Positions 17,000 to 27,608 of a stretch of 64,000 nt of DNA are shown here, in pieces (positions within the stretch are counted from its first letter, which is position 1; every line of letters starts with the position of its first letter). The notes under the pieces are model-generated. The model was given only the letters and a program-made list of their open reading frames with translations. It had not been told where the DNA came from and did no database searches. The DNA is from UBA7985 sp965661545 (lineage in GTDB: Bacteria; Pseudomonadota; Alphaproteobacteria; UBA7985): contig CBFIEF010000003.1 of NCBI GenBank assembly GCA_965661545.1, positions 62,001-126,000 of the forward strand, in the 5' to 3' direction. A program made the position numbers and the translations under genes.

Positions 17000-18049
17000 T
17001 TACGCGCGGAGTAGACCGACGATATCGTAGACTTGGTCGATGACCGGATCAGCAATCGCTCGAGCGCGCTCTGCGCCATCCTTGAGGACCGCATCGATGT
17101 GCGCTGGATCGTTCATGAGGCGCTGCATTTCGGAGCCAATGGGGGCCATTTGGTCCACCGCACGGTCTGTAAGCATGCCTTTAAAGTCGCTGAACGATTT
17201 ACCCGCCAGCTCGTTGAGGACGTCTGTCAAAGACTGACGACCCAGAGCGGCATAGATGGTCACGAGGTTCGCCGCTTCAGGGCGTTCCTTGGCAAAGGCG
17301 TCCGTGATCGCGCCATGCTCGTCCAGCACCTCAGCGCCCGGCAAAGCCTGCGGATCGGTTTTGGCACGGCGGATTTTGTTGGCAATCGCGTCGGCGTCGT
17401 CGTGCAGGTTGATCCGGCTCATGTCCGATGGCTCGGACTTGGACATTTTCTTCGAGCCATCGCGCAAGGACATGATCCGCGCTGCCGCACCCATGATCAA
17501 CGGTTCGATCATCGGGAAGAAATCGACGCCAAAGTCATTGTTGAACTTTGCCGCGATGTCGCGCGTCAGCTCCAAGTGCTGCTTCTGGTCTTCACCCACA
17601 GGAACGTGGGTCGCCAGATACGTCAGGATGTCAGCCGCTTGAAGGACCGGATAACCGTAAAGACCCATGGAGGCCGCTTCGCGGTTCTTGCCAGCCTTGT
17701 CCTTGAACTGAGTCATACGGTTGAGCCAGCCCACCCGCGCCACACAGTTAAAGATCCAACCCAACTCGGCGTGCGCGCGGACTTGGGACTGGTTAAAGAT
17801 GATCGATGTCTTGGGATCGATGCCAGAAGCAAGGAATGCCGCTGTGATCTCACGGGTTTGATCGGCCAACTTGGTCGGATCTTGCCACACGGTAATCGCG
17901 TGCAAATCAACGACGCAGTAGACACATTCGTAATCACCCTGCAGGTCTACAAAATTGCGCACGGCACCCAAGTAGTTACCAAGGTGTAGTCCACCGGTCG
18001 GTTGTACGCCGGAGAAAATGCGCTTTGCGGTAGTGCCCTGATCGGTCAT
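17000..18049 (-). CDS. trpS: Tryptophanyl-tRNA synthetase
   Basis: The product has 349 residues. The class I HIGH-type motif is HLGN in SGVQPTGGLHLGNYLGA near residues 14-30. The KMSKS loop is complete in DGSKKMSKSEPSDMSR near residues 196-211. The tryptophan-site region GYPVLQAADILTY is present. It charges tRNA-Trp in the cytoplasm. Gene order mutS-glnD-murJ-trpS on the same strand is common in alphaproteobacteria. A 70-nt gap separates it from murJ and no terminator hairpin was seen in that gap. Confidence 0.99.
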   Translation of the reverse strand: MTDQGTTAKRIFSGVQPTGGLHLGNYLGAVRNFVDLQGDYECVYCVVDLHAITVWQDPTKLADQTREITAAFLASGIDPKTSIIFNQSQVRAHAELGWIFNCVARVGWLNRMTQFKDKAGKNREAASMGLYGYPVLQAADILTYLATHVPVGEDQKQHLELTRDIAAKFNNDFGVDFFPMIEPLIMGAAARIMSLRDGSKKMSKSEPSDMSRINLHDDADAIANKIRRAKTDPQALPGAEVLDEHGAITDAFAKERPEAANLVTIYAALGRQSLTDVLNELAGKSFSDFKGMLTDRAVDQMAPIGSEMQRLMNDPAHIDAVLKDGAERARAIADPVIDQVYDIVGLLRA

Positions 18050-18119
18050 GGCGCTGCTCCCTGAATTTGAGGCGGCCTCTAGATTTCATGGTCCCTATGA
18101 CGCTCTTAAGCCGACGGGG

Positions 18120-19724
18120 TCAACCCGAGCGCTTGCGGAACCTTCGCAACGCAGCCATCGCAGAGGGCGGGACTGCATTCATAACAATGCTTATTAATAT
18201 GTAAACAAGACCGCCAACCGCCACAAGAGCAGCCATGCTTGGAATTTTCTCCCATGCATTTCCTGCACCGAAAAACGCAAGCAATGGCAGTTTCGCGAAA
18301 TAGAGCGCCGCGCCCATTGCGCCAGCAGCGATGACGCAGCGGCCGATTCTGCTGAGCAGCGCGCCATCGAGCCGCCAAAACCCGCGTTGCATGGTCAGCC
18401 AACCCGCAACCAACACCTGCACCCACGCGGCTATAGCAACAGACAGACCCAAGCCCAGCACCCCAATGCGCGGGAACACTGTCACCGCCACTGCGACCTG
18501 CACCCCGACCCCCAGAAAGGTGAGGAGCATGGGCGTCATCGTGTCTTTTCGGGCGTAAAAGGCCGGATAGAGGATTCGCTGAAAGATCACAGGCGCAAGA
18601 CCCAGCGCCAGTGCAAGCAGGATCCACCCCGCTTGTACCGTCGCGCTGCTGTCGAACGCGCCGTATTGGAACAGCGTCGAAAGCACCTCGCGCGGCATGA
18701 CCGCCAACGCGACAGACGCCGGAATGGCGATAAAGGCAGCCAACTCCAGCCCGTCGCGAATGGTCGTCTGCGCTTTGCTAGTGTCGTCTTGGGTCAGTGC
18801 GCGGGTCAGTGTGGGCAGGATCACGACGCCAAAGGCAATGCCGCTAATCGCCAGCGGCAAAAAGTAAAGTCGCTCGGCGTAATAAAGCTGCGCCTGCGCG
18901 CCGATGGTGTCTGAGGCCAAGGCTCGATTCATCAAACTCGCGATCTGCAACCCCGAAGCTGACAGGATTCCCGGCCCCATGAGCAGCAGCATCGACCGCA
19001 AGCGCGCATCAAAACGTGGCAGACGCGGGATAACCGTGATGCCGACCAGCAGGCTCACCAGCACCCACGCCAGCGCAAACTGAAACGCCCCGGCGCTGAG
19101 CACACCCACACTCAACACATGCGCAGGCAAGCCAACCGCAGGCACCACCAGCACCAGCGCAGCAATCAAGATGACGTTGTAGCCAATCTGCACCGCTGGA
19201 CCGGGGGCAAAGCGCCGGTTGGCGTTGAGGATTCCAACGCACAGCGCCATCAGGCTCACCAGCGTCAAGTAGCCGAACATGATCCGGGCGAACAGCACAG
19301 CAAAGGTGAAGCGCTCACCACCAACCTCGTATCCTTGGGACAGGAAGCCTATAACCGCTGGCATTTGCCACAGGATCAATGCACTCAATGGCAGCAGGAC
19401 CAGCAGCAGGACCGTCATCACCTGCCCGGCAAAGCGTGCGGCTTCGGCCTTGCCCTCACGGGTTTGGGTCTCGGTGTAGGTGGGCACAAAGGCCGCGTTG
19501 AAGGCGCCCTCAGCAAAGATCTGGCGAAAAGAGTTGGGCAAAGTCAGCGCAAAGGTAAAAGCATCCCCCAGCGGGCCTGCGCCAATGATCGTAGCCATGA
19601 AGATGTCACGCACATAGCCAAACAGGCGGCTAACAAGCGTCAGGCCACCAACCACGCCGACAGACCGGGCAATTGCGCCCTCGCCTTCTGCGTCTGGATT
19701 TGGCGCGCGCCTGTCTTCAGCCAT
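18120..19724 (-). CDS. murJ: Lipid II flippase MurJ (MviN)
   Basis: This 534-residue integral membrane protein has about 14 hydrophobic helices. The N-terminal family motif LTLVSRLFGYVRDIFMA near residues 28-44 and NSFRQIFAEGAFNAAFVPTY near 66-85 are diagnostic, and the central EGAFNAAFVP motif lines the MurJ cavity. It moves the peptidoglycan precursor lipid II across the inner membrane. Its start overlaps the 3' end of glnD by 8 nt, so translation is likely coupled. All expected core helices are present, and the C-terminus ends with a basic tail RRFRKRSG. Confidence 0.97.
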   Translation of the reverse strand: MAEDRRAPNPDAEGEGAIARSVGVVGGLTLVSRLFGYVRDIFMATIIGAGPLGDAFTFALTLPNSFRQIFAEGAFNAAFVPTYTETQTREGKAEAARFAGQVMTVLLLVLLPLSALILWQMPAVIGFLSQGYEVGGERFTFAVLFARIMFGYLTLVSLMALCVGILNANRRFAPGPAVQIGYNVILIAALVLVVPAVGLPAHVLSVGVLSAGAFQFALAWVLVSLLVGITVIPRLPRFDARLRSMLLLMGPGILSASGLQIASLMNRALASDTIGAQAQLYYAERLYFLPLAISGIAFGVVILPTLTRALTQDDTSKAQTTIRDGLELAAFIAIPASVALAVMPREVLSTLFQYGAFDSSATVQAGWILLALALGLAPVIFQRILYPAFYARKDTMTPMLLTFLGVGVQVAVAVTVFPRIGVLGLGLSVAIAAWVQVLVAGWLTMQRGFWRLDGALLSRIGRCVIAAGAMGAALYFAKLPLLAFFGAGNAWEKIPSMAALVAVGGLVYILISIVMNAVPPSAMAALRRFRKRSG

Positions 19725-22410
19725 CTGATAGACTTTCCATCACACGGGTTTTGACCCGCGCCAGCCGATCCGTGCTTTCGATCTTTCCGCCCAAACCGTC
19801 GCGCAGGTAAAATACGTCGACATAGCGCTGGCCGTAGCTGCTGATCTTAGCGCTGTGAATGGCGAGACCGTCGGCACCCAGCGCACGGGTGATGCGGTAG
19901 AGCTCTCCCGGGCGATTCGGTCCGCTGACTTCAAGCAGGGTAAACTTGTCCGAGGCACGGTTGTTCACGACAATGGCGTGATCGGGGTCCAGCACCTGTA
20001 TCCGCTGCGATCGCCGCTTCAAGCGCTTTTCAATTTCCGGACCCAGCGGCATCTCACCGGTAACGACGCGGAAAATGGTCTCGCGCAGGCGGTCCCGCTG
20101 ACTGCTGTCCAGCGCATCACCCTGATGAGTCGAGACGGCGAAGGTGTCCAGGACCATGGAGTTACCCAGCGTGTGTGCCTTGGCCCCATCAATGTCAAAG
20201 CCACAGACGCCAACCGCTCCGGCAATGCCAGCAAACATGCCCGCGTGGTCCAGCACGTAGACAAAGACCTCGGTCCAGCCCTCGTCTTCATGCTGGCGGA
20301 AAGAGACGCCGATTTTTTCATTGCGCGCGTCTGTTTCAGCCATCAGATCCAGATGGCAGAGAATCGTATCGCTGTCGTAAGCCAACCAGTAGGAGCGCGG
20401 CGCTGCGGTCTTAAGTGTTTCAAGCTGATCACCACGCTCTGGCCGCATCGCCGTGGCAACGCCCCTCTGACATTCCTGGGCCCTGTCAGCCTCACGCGGG
20501 GAATCCGTACCCAGCGTCAGCACGTCCGCTGCGCCCACGAACAATTGCCCCAGCAGGGATGCTTTCCATCCGTTCCAAACATCCGGCCCAACTGCACGAA
20601 TATCCGCAACGGTCAGCACGAACAGCGCGCGCAGGCGTTCCAGTGAGCCGGCGCGCGCGGCGAAATCCTTGATGACTTCAGGGTCATCGATGTCGCGCTG
20701 GAAGGCGATGGACGACATCGTTAGATGCTCAAGGATCAACCACGAGACAAAGGATGTCTCGCTTTCGGTCAGGCCCATCCGCGGTGCCATGGTCTTGGCC
20801 ATCTCTGCGCCGAGAACTTCATGGGGTTCTTCGCGACCCTTCATCAGATCGTGCAGCAGCATGGCGACATAGAGTGCGCGGGTTTGGACGATGTCACCAA
20901 ACACCGATGACGCTCGGCCCATGCCGTCGTCGCCGTCGTCGGCTGCGATCCGGTGCATGACGCCAACGGCGCGGAAGGTGTGTTCGTCCACCGTATAGTG
21001 GTGGTAGCGGTTGAACTGCATCATCCCAACCACCGCGCCGAACTCTGGCAGCAAGTAACCCAGCACCGATGTGTCGTTCATCAGGCGCAGGGTTTCCAGC
21101 GGGTTGCGTTTGTGGGTCAGGATGTCGAGAAAAACTGCGTTAGCCTCGACGTTATCTGGCAGGTGCCGCGACAACACTAAGCGCGCTTTCTGCGTAATGG
21201 TTTGCAAGGTCTTAGGGTGGATCTCCATCCCCTCGTCCAAAGCCACACGAAAGATCCGGATGAGGTCGACAGGGCGCTCATCGAATTGCTTGGCCTTGGT
21301 GGCGCGCAAGCGGTTGTTTTGGATCTGGAACCCTTCGATCTCGGAGCGGGGAATCAGGAAATTTGGCAGGCTGAGACTGCCCTCGGCCTGAACATCATCC
21401 AACACGCTGGCCAGTACGAAGTATGATAGCGCGCCAACATCGCGGGTCATCTTGTAATAGCGCGTCATGAAGCGCTCGACCGCCTGTTGACGGCCACGCG
21501 GGGCGTAACCCAGCGCTTTGGCAACATCGAGTTGCAGGTCAAAGGTCAGCCGATCTTCGCCGCGTCCGGTAAGCAGGTGCAGATGAAAGCGAACGGTCCA
21601 AAAGAATGTCTCCGCCGTACGCATTCGCTCCGCCTGACCCGCGGTCAGCAATCCTTGCTCGTGCAGCAGCGTCGGACCAGCGCCGTCAAAGCGCGCTTGG
21701 GTGATCCAATAGAGGGTGTGTAAGTCACGCAGCCCGCCAATCCCCTCCTTTACATGAGGTTCAAGCGCGTAGCGGCTGTTGCCCGGCTGCATGTAGCGGT
21801 TCCGACGTTCTTCCATCTTTTCATCGGTGAAGCGCCGGCTGCGCCCCCCTTGCAGAAGCCGGGTGATCTTCTCATTCAGCCGCGTCGCCAAGCCAACGTC
21901 GCCGGTGATCAGCCGATTTTCGATCATTGAGGTCAGCGTGCGAACATCATCGTTGGCTTCTGTCATACACTGGCTCATGGAGCGTACAGCCTGACCGACC
22001 TTGAACCCTGCGTCCCACAGCACGTACAGCAGCGCCTCAACGGCGCCCGCCGAATCATCGCTGATCGGGTTTTGTGTTAAGAACAGCAGGTCGATGTCTG
22101 AATGCGGCGCCAACTGTCCGCGCCCATAGCCGCCCAAACCCACCAGCGCCATCGGCGTACGGTGGCTTTCTGGTTTGGCGTGCTGGATTTGCTCAAACAG
22201 GCCTGTGATGAGCACGTCGGTCCAGTGCGCCAGTCGCGCCGCAGCGGTCCAACCGGTGTCATCCCCTTGGGCCAAGCGTTCGCCTAGCTTGGACAAAACC
22301 CGCGCTCGTTCGGTCTTGATCAGCTCAATCAAACGGGGGCGGTCTGTTTCAAACAGGGTGATTTCGCCCAAGTCAGGCAAGCAGGGCGGGTTCATGTCAG
22401 CGAGTATCAT
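19717..22410 (-). CDS. glnD: Bifunctional [protein-PII] uridylyltransferase / uridylyl-removing enzyme GlnD
   Basis: The product has 897 residues, typical for GlnD. The nucleotidyltransferase motif GGYGRGQLAPHSDIDLLF is at 93-110 with the two catalytic Asp residues. A GlnD-type PII uridylyltransferase domain follows, then an HD domain (HHYTVDEHTF and MLLHDLMKG) that removes UMP. Two C-terminal ACT domains (TEVFVYVLDHAGMFAGIAG and NRPGELYRITRALGADGLAI) sense glutamine. It uridylylates PII under nitrogen limitation; the PII gene at 43.1 kb has the target tyrosine. It starts 4 nt after mutS. A second ATG at 22395 is possible. Confidence 0.98.
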   Translation of the reverse strand: MILADMNPPCLPDLGEITLFETDRPRLIELIKTERARVLSKLGERLAQGDDTGWTAAARLAHWTDVLITGLFEQIQHAKPESHRTPMALVGLGGYGRGQLAPHSDIDLLFLTQNPISDDSAGAVEALLYVLWDAGFKVGQAVRSMSQCMTEANDDVRTLTSMIENRLITGDVGLATRLNEKITRLLQGGRSRRFTDEKMEERRNRYMQPGNSRYALEPHVKEGIGGLRDLHTLYWITQARFDGAGPTLLHEQGLLTAGQAERMRTAETFFWTVRFHLHLLTGRGEDRLTFDLQLDVAKALGYAPRGRQQAVERFMTRYYKMTRDVGALSYFVLASVLDDVQAEGSLSLPNFLIPRSEIEGFQIQNNRLRATKAKQFDERPVDLIRIFRVALDEGMEIHPKTLQTITQKARLVLSRHLPDNVEANAVFLDILTHKRNPLETLRLMNDTSVLGYLLPEFGAVVGMMQFNRYHHYTVDEHTFRAVGVMHRIAADDGDDGMGRASSVFGDIVQTRALYVAMLLHDLMKGREEPHEVLGAEMAKTMAPRMGLTESETSFVSWLILEHLTMSSIAFQRDIDDPEVIKDFAARAGSLERLRALFVLTVADIRAVGPDVWNGWKASLLGQLFVGAADVLTLGTDSPREADRAQECQRGVATAMRPERGDQLETLKTAAPRSYWLAYDSDTILCHLDLMAETDARNEKIGVSFRQHEDEGWTEVFVYVLDHAGMFAGIAGAVGVCGFDIDGAKAHTLGNSMVLDTFAVSTHQGDALDSSQRDRLRETIFRVVTGEMPLGPEIEKRLKRRSQRIQVLDPDHAIVVNNRASDKFTLLEVSGPNRPGELYRITRALGADGLAIHSAKISSYGQRYVDVFYLRDGLGGKIESTDRLARVKTRVMESLSDG

Positions 22411-22414
22411 GACG

Positions 22415-25147
22415 CTAGTCTACCTCAGACGGATGCAGGTCGCGCAACGAATAGAGCGCATCCAAGGCTTCCTTGGGCGTCATGTCGTCAGGATCCAAAT
22501 CTGCCACCGCCGATACGACTTCGGCCCAACCCTCTGGCAGCGCTTGAGTTGGTGCCGAGGAAGCTGGCGGAGGCGGCGTCATGGCAGCAAACAGAGGTAG
22601 ATCCAGACCCAAAGCCTGCGCGCGTGTTCCCTTGACGTCGGTTTCTTCCAAGGCCTGCAAAACGGCAAAGGCCCGCTCGACCACACTACCGGGTAGTCCG
22701 GCAAGCTTGGCGACTTGAATGCCATAGGATCGGTCAGACGCGCCGTTGACCACCTGGTGCAAGAAAACGATGCTGTCTTCCCACTCTTTAATCGCCATGC
22801 GGTGACAGCTGACAGCATCGATCTGATCGGCCAGCGTTGTCAGCTCGTGATAGTGCGTGGCAAACAAGCAGCGGCACCCCAAGCGCGTGACCAGATGCTC
22901 GACCGTCGCCCAGGCAATCGACAACCCGTCAAAGGTCGACGTGCCGCGTCCAATTTCATCGAGGATGACAAAAGAGTGCTGTGTGCCTTGGTTGAGGATG
23001 GCGGCGGTTTCGATCATCTCGACCATGAAGGTTGACCGCCCGCGCGCCAAATCATCCGACGCCCCAACCCGGCAAAACAGCCGGTCCACGGCGCTAAGCT
23101 CCAGCGATTGTGCGGGCACAAAGGAGCCCATCTGCGCCAACACCACCAGCAGCGCGTTCTGGCGCAAGAATGTTGACTTACCCGCCATGTTTGGCCCCGT
23201 TAGCAGCCACAGCCGATCAGCGTCCGTCAGCGCGCAGTCGTTGGCAATGAACGCCTCGCCTTCCCCTGAACGCAAGGCGTTTTCGACCACCGGATGCCGT
23301 CCGCCCTCAACGCGCAGGGTCGCAGGCTCATCGACAAATCGGGGCCGCGTCCAACCGTGTTGAGCAGCCAATTCTGCCAGCGCCAGCAAACCGTCCAGCG
23401 TCGCCATCGCTGCGGTCAGCCGATCCAAATCGGCAGATTGGTGGAGAATATCCTCGACCATGCGTGCATAGAGCCCCAATTCCAGCCCCAGCGCTTTGTC
23501 CGCCGCCGACCGAATTTCGTCCTCAAGCTCGTTCAGCTCAACAGTGGTGAAACGCACGGCATTAGCCAGCGTTTGGCGATGGATGAAGCTGCTGTCCGGC
23601 CCCGAAGGCATCTTCTCGGCATTCATGGCCGAAACGTCGATGAAGTAGCCCAGCACGTTGTTGTGCTTGATCTTCAGCGTCGATACGCCAGTTTCTTGGG
23701 CGTACTTGGATTGGAGCCCGGCGATCAGGCTCTTGGCGTCATCCCGCAAAGCGCGCAGGCGATCAAGCTCAGGCTCGAAACCCCCGGCGATAAAACCCCC
23801 ATCACGGGCGAAGCTGGGGGGTTCATCGACCAAGGCGGCATCCAAATCGGGGAACAGCGCGTCAGGCTGGCCCAAGTCGGCCAAGCATTCATCAAGCAAG
23901 GGTGGCAACAGACGTTGGCTGAGGCTTTGGACCAGCCGATTTGCCACTTGCTGCGTGCCGGTCAACCCCGTCAGAATCGCTTGGATGTCGCGCGGACCAC
24001 CACGGCCCAGTGACAGCCGAGTCAGCGCACGCTCCATGTCCGGCACCTGACGCAGGGAATGGCGCAAATCTCCGCGCAGGCCCGAATCAGCCACCAGCGC
24101 ATCCACAGCAATCAAACGATCTTCGATCGGTCCGACTTGGGCAAAGGGCATAGCCAGCCATTCGCGCAACCGCCGCGACCCGCTGGAAGTGAGCGTGCGG
24201 TTAATCAACGAGAACAAGCTGCCTTTGGCCTGCCCATTCTGTGTGGCGAACAGTTCCAGATTGCGGCGGGAGGCCGGATCGATGTCCAACGCCCAGCCAC
24301 TTTGAACCTGCTGCAACGGGCGCAAGCGGGGCATGGCTCCCTTTTGAGTCAGGAAAACATAATCCGCGACCGACCCCGCAGCAGCGATTTCCGCTCGGCT
24401 GAAGTCGCCAAACGCATCCAGATTGGCAACCCCAAATGCCTTGCACAGCCGATCGTTGGCGTTGGTGCTGTCAAAGCGCACTTTGGGCAAAGGGGTTTGG
24501 GCGGCTTCGGTCGCCGTGAGTGCTTGCAGGAAGTCAGGTTCTTCAAAAGCTGTTTCGGGAAAGACGATTTCTGCGGGGGATATCACGTCCAGGGCTTGGG
24601 CGAGCGCGCCGGTGTCGCCCACCGATTGCACACAGAAATCGCCGGTGGACATGTCTAGCCAAGCCAGCGACAGCGATCCGGCGACCTTTGCAACTGCTGC
24701 AAGGTAGTTGTGCGAGCCCGATGGAAGCACGGCGTCTTCGGTCAGCGTGCCGGGCGTAACGATGCGCACGACTTCGCGCTGGACCACCGACTTTGACCCG
24801 CGTTTCTTGGCCTCTGCGGGGTCTTCGGTCTGCTCAGCAATGGCGACTTTGAACCCAGCACGAATCAGTCTTGAGAGATAATTTTCTGCAGCATGATGCG
24901 GTACGCCCGCCATAGGGATGGGCTCGTTGCCGTGCGTGCCGCGCTTGGTCAGCACAATATCCAGCGCCGCTGCCGCCTTCTCCGCATCCTCGAAAAACAG
25001 CTCATAGAAATCGCCCATGCGGTAAAAAAGCAGGCTGTCCGGGTGCGCTTCTTTGATGTCCAGATATTGAACCATCATAGGAGAAGCCCCAGCCCTCCGT
25101 TCGTGGGTGGTTGACTCTCCTTCTACTTGGTCATTTGTTTTCCGCAT
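22415..25147 (-). CDS. mutS: DNA mismatch repair protein MutS
   Basis: The 910-residue protein shows the whole MutS architecture. The mismatch-reading Phe-X-Glu motif is in RMGDFYELFFEDA near residues 43-55. Connector, lever and clamp domains follow. The ATPase has Walker A GPNMAGKSTFLRQNALL and Walker B VILDEIGRGTSTFDG. The C-terminal tail ends with EALDALYSLRDLH. It binds base mismatches and starts repair. The ATG at 25147 gives a 23-residue lead before MMVQYLDIKEAHPDS, and the ATG nearer that segment is an alternative start. It is divergent from maeB with only 54 nt between them. Confidence 0.98.
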   Translation of the reverse strand: MRKTNDQVEGESTTHERRAGASPMMVQYLDIKEAHPDSLLFYRMGDFYELFFEDAEKAAAALDIVLTKRGTHGNEPIPMAGVPHHAAENYLSRLIRAGFKVAIAEQTEDPAEAKKRGSKSVVQREVVRIVTPGTLTEDAVLPSGSHNYLAAVAKVAGSLSLAWLDMSTGDFCVQSVGDTGALAQALDVISPAEIVFPETAFEEPDFLQALTATEAAQTPLPKVRFDSTNANDRLCKAFGVANLDAFGDFSRAEIAAAGSVADYVFLTQKGAMPRLRPLQQVQSGWALDIDPASRRNLELFATQNGQAKGSLFSLINRTLTSSGSRRLREWLAMPFAQVGPIEDRLIAVDALVADSGLRGDLRHSLRQVPDMERALTRLSLGRGGPRDIQAILTGLTGTQQVANRLVQSLSQRLLPPLLDECLADLGQPDALFPDLDAALVDEPPSFARDGGFIAGGFEPELDRLRALRDDAKSLIAGLQSKYAQETGVSTLKIKHNNVLGYFIDVSAMNAEKMPSGPDSSFIHRQTLANAVRFTTVELNELEDEIRSAADKALGLELGLYARMVEDILHQSADLDRLTAAMATLDGLLALAELAAQHGWTRPRFVDEPATLRVEGGRHPVVENALRSGEGEAFIANDCALTDADRLWLLTGPNMAGKSTFLRQNALLVVLAQMGSFVPAQSLELSAVDRLFCRVGASDDLARGRSTFMVEMIETAAILNQGTQHSFVILDEIGRGTSTFDGLSIAWATVEHLVTRLGCRCLFATHYHELTTLADQIDAVSCHRMAIKEWEDSIVFLHQVVNGASDRSYGIQVAKLAGLPGSVVERAFAVLQALEETDVKGTRAQALGLDLPLFAAMTPPPPASSAPTQALPEGWAEVVSAVADLDPDDMTPKEALDALYSLRDLHPSEVD

Positions 25148-25201
25148 TATCAGGTAGTACCGCTAACCAAGTTCCCATTGTTGGGTAAGAGGGGGTTTCA
25201 G
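25148..25201. promoter_or_regulatory. Divergent mutS / maeB intergenic region
   Basis: This 54-nt gap must hold the promoter regions and ribosome-binding sites for both genes if the chosen starts are right. maeB could start earlier inside it. No clear -35/-10 pair was found. A purine-rich stretch (AAGAGGGGG) lies about 10 nt before the maeB ATG and serves as its ribosome-binding site. Confidence 0.4.
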
Positions 25202-27469
25202 ATGAGCCAGGACGTGAACCGCATTACGGAACGAGAAGCACTGTTGCTCCACTCCAGCGGAAGACCCGGCAAGCTCGAAGTTACTGCTACCAAGCCATTG
25301 GCCACACAGCGAGACCTTTCTCTGGCCTACTCGCCCGGCGTTGCCTACCCCTGTTTGCGCATCGCCGAAAACGAAGACTTTGCCTACGACTATACCGCCA
25401 AGTCGAACACCGTCGCCGTAATTACCAACGGAACGGCTGTTTTGGGCTTGGGCAACCTCGGCGCGCTGGCTTCTAAACCCGTCATGGAAGGCAAGGCAGT
25501 GCTGTTTAAGCGCTTTGCTGACATTGATGGAATCGACCTCGAGCTGGCAACTGAAGATGTGGACCGCTTCTGCGATGCCGTGGAATTGATGGCCCCGACC
25601 TTTGGCGGCATCAACCTTGAAGACATTAAAGCCCCTGAAAGCTTTATCATCGAAGAGCGGCTGCGCGAGCGTTGCGATATTCCAGTGATGCACGATGACC
25701 AGCATGGCACGGCGATTATCGCGGCGGCGGGTTTGGTGAACGCGCTGCGCGTCACAGGCCGGTCACTGACTGATATTCGCATGGTGGTGAACGGTGCAGG
25801 CGCGGCCGCGATTGCGACGCTGTCTCTGCTCAAGTCCATGGGCATGCCCAACGAAAACGCCGTTATGTGCGACAGCCGCGGTGTTATCTACCGGGGCCGG
25901 ACCGATGGCATGAACCAGTGGAAGTCGATCCACGCCGTCGAAACGGACCTGCGCACGCTCGATGAAGCCATGAAAGACGCGGACGTTTTCTTCGGCCTGT
26001 CGGTCAAAGATGCCATCAGCCAAGATATGGTGGCATCAATGGCGCCCAAGCCGATCATCTTTGCCATGGCCAACCCAGATCCCGAGATCAAGCCAGAGCT
26101 GGTGCACGAAGTGCGCGACGACGCGATCATGGCAACGGGCCGCTCGGACTATCCCAACCAAGTAAACAACGTGCTTGGTTTCCCTTACATCTTCCGAGGC
26201 GCGCTGGACGTGCGAGCGCGGGCCATCAACGACGAGATGAAAATCGCTGCTGTGAATGCGCTGGCGGAACTGGCGCGCGAAGACGTGCCAGACGAAGTCG
26301 GCGAAGCCTATGGCCGCAAGCTGAAATTCGGTCCTGAGTATCTAATCCCAGCGCCCTTTGACCCGCGCCTGATTGTTGCCGTGCCACAAGCGGTTGCTAA
26401 GGCAGCGATGGAAACTGGCGTTGCCCGCCGTCCGATTATCGACATGGACGCCTATACCGAAGAGCTCAAAGGTCGGCTCGATCCCACCTACGATCGCCTG
26501 CAACGGGTCTATGACCGTGCACGTGGCAAGGGTCAGCGCGTGGTGTTTGCCGAGGGTGAAGATCCGCGTGCGATTCGTGCGGCTTTGGCCGTCAAAAACG
26601 GCGATTTAGGCCGACCGATCCTCGTGGGCCGTCAAGAAGACATCGAAGCGACCTTGAGCGATATGGGCATCGACCCCAAGACCCTCGAGATCCGCAATGC
26701 CGGACAGCGGCGCGAGGATAACCCTGAGCTGGTTGACATGGTCTACGCCCGTCTAAACCGCAAAGGCTACCTGCGCCGCGATTGTCAGCGGCTGATTCAC
26801 CAAGATCGTAACGTCTACGCGGCGTCTTTGGTGGCATCGGGGCAGGCTGATGCAATGGTCACCGGCCTGACGCGTGCCTTTGGGTCTTGCTTCGAGGACG
26901 TGCTGAAAGTCGTAGATCCGGCAGAAAACCAGCGCATCATGACCCACGCCATGTTCATCCGGCGCGGTCAGACCGTATTCCTCGCCGATACATCCGTAGC
27001 CGAGAACCCCGATGGACGCGCGCTGGCCGATATCGCCATCCAAACCGCGAACACCGCTCGGTCGCTTGGCTTTGAGCCGCGTGTCGCGTTGCTGAGTTAC
27101 TCCAACTTCGGCCAACCCGAGCGCCATGCCACCAAGGACGTGCGCGATGCAGTGCTGGAACTGGAGCGTCGGCGCGTTGATTTTGAGTTTGATGGTGAGA
27201 TGCAGGTGAACGTGGCGCTGGACTACGACCTGATCAAATCCACCTACCCGTTTTGCCGCCTGACTGGGCCCGCGAACGTGCTGGTGATGCCAAGCTTGCA
27301 CGCGGCGAACATCAGCCAAAAGTTGCTGACCGAGTTTGCTGACGGCACGGTCATCGGTCCTGTGCTCCAAGGCCTTAATCACGCCGTCCAAATCACATCT
27401 ATGAACGCTAAAGTTTCTGACGTGCTGAATGCAGCTGTGTTTGCAGCCATTGAGGGTGCCCGAAAATAA
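25202..27469 (+). CDS. maeB: NADP-dependent malic enzyme with C-terminal phosphotransacetylase-like domain
   Basis: The protein has 755 residues from the ATG at 25202. An upstream frame start at 25127 overlaps mutS and is not supported. The N-terminal malic enzyme domain has LAYSPGVAYPCLRI near 37-50 and IPVMHDDQHGTAIIAAAGL near 157-175. A Rossmann segment (MVVNGAGAAAIA) binds NADP. From about residue 430 the sequence becomes a PTA_PTB domain (RVVFAEGEDPRAIRAA), which is regulatory in MaeB. It decarboxylates malate to pyruvate and makes NADPH. The two-domain length is diagnostic for MaeB over MaeA. Confidence 0.97.
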   Translation: MSQDVNRITEREALLLHSSGRPGKLEVTATKPLATQRDLSLAYSPGVAYPCLRIAENEDFAYDYTAKSNTVAVITNGTAVLGLGNLGALASKPVMEGKAVLFKRFADIDGIDLELATEDVDRFCDAVELMAPTFGGINLEDIKAPESFIIEERLRERCDIPVMHDDQHGTAIIAAAGLVNALRVTGRSLTDIRMVVNGAGAAAIATLSLLKSMGMPNENAVMCDSRGVIYRGRTDGMNQWKSIHAVETDLRTLDEAMKDADVFFGLSVKDAISQDMVASMAPKPIIFAMANPDPEIKPELVHEVRDDAIMATGRSDYPNQVNNVLGFPYIFRGALDVRARAINDEMKIAAVNALAELAREDVPDEVGEAYGRKLKFGPEYLIPAPFDPRLIVAVPQAVAKAAMETGVARRPIIDMDAYTEELKGRLDPTYDRLQRVYDRARGKGQRVVFAEGEDPRAIRAALAVKNGDLGRPILVGRQEDIEATLSDMGIDPKTLEIRNAGQRREDNPELVDMVYARLNRKGYLRRDCQRLIHQDRNVYAASLVASGQADAMVTGLTRAFGSCFEDVLKVVDPAENQRIMTHAMFIRRGQTVFLADTSVAENPDGRALADIAIQTANTARSLGFEPRVALLSYSNFGQPERHATKDVRDAVLELERRRVDFEFDGEMQVNVALDYDLIKSTYPFCRLTGPANVLVMPSLHAANISQKLLTEFADGTVIGPVLQGLNHAVQITSMNAKVSDVLNAAVFAAIEGARK

Positions 27470-27608
27470 GGCGAATGGTTAAGATTCTCTTGATCTGCTG
27501 CGGATATATGCTTGGTTTTGGCGCGATTTACACGTAAAACGGCGCATAAGTGCGGCGGGATTTCACCCAGCCGTTCTGCTGGTTTGAGTTTGGGAGGTCG
27601 CTTGGCCC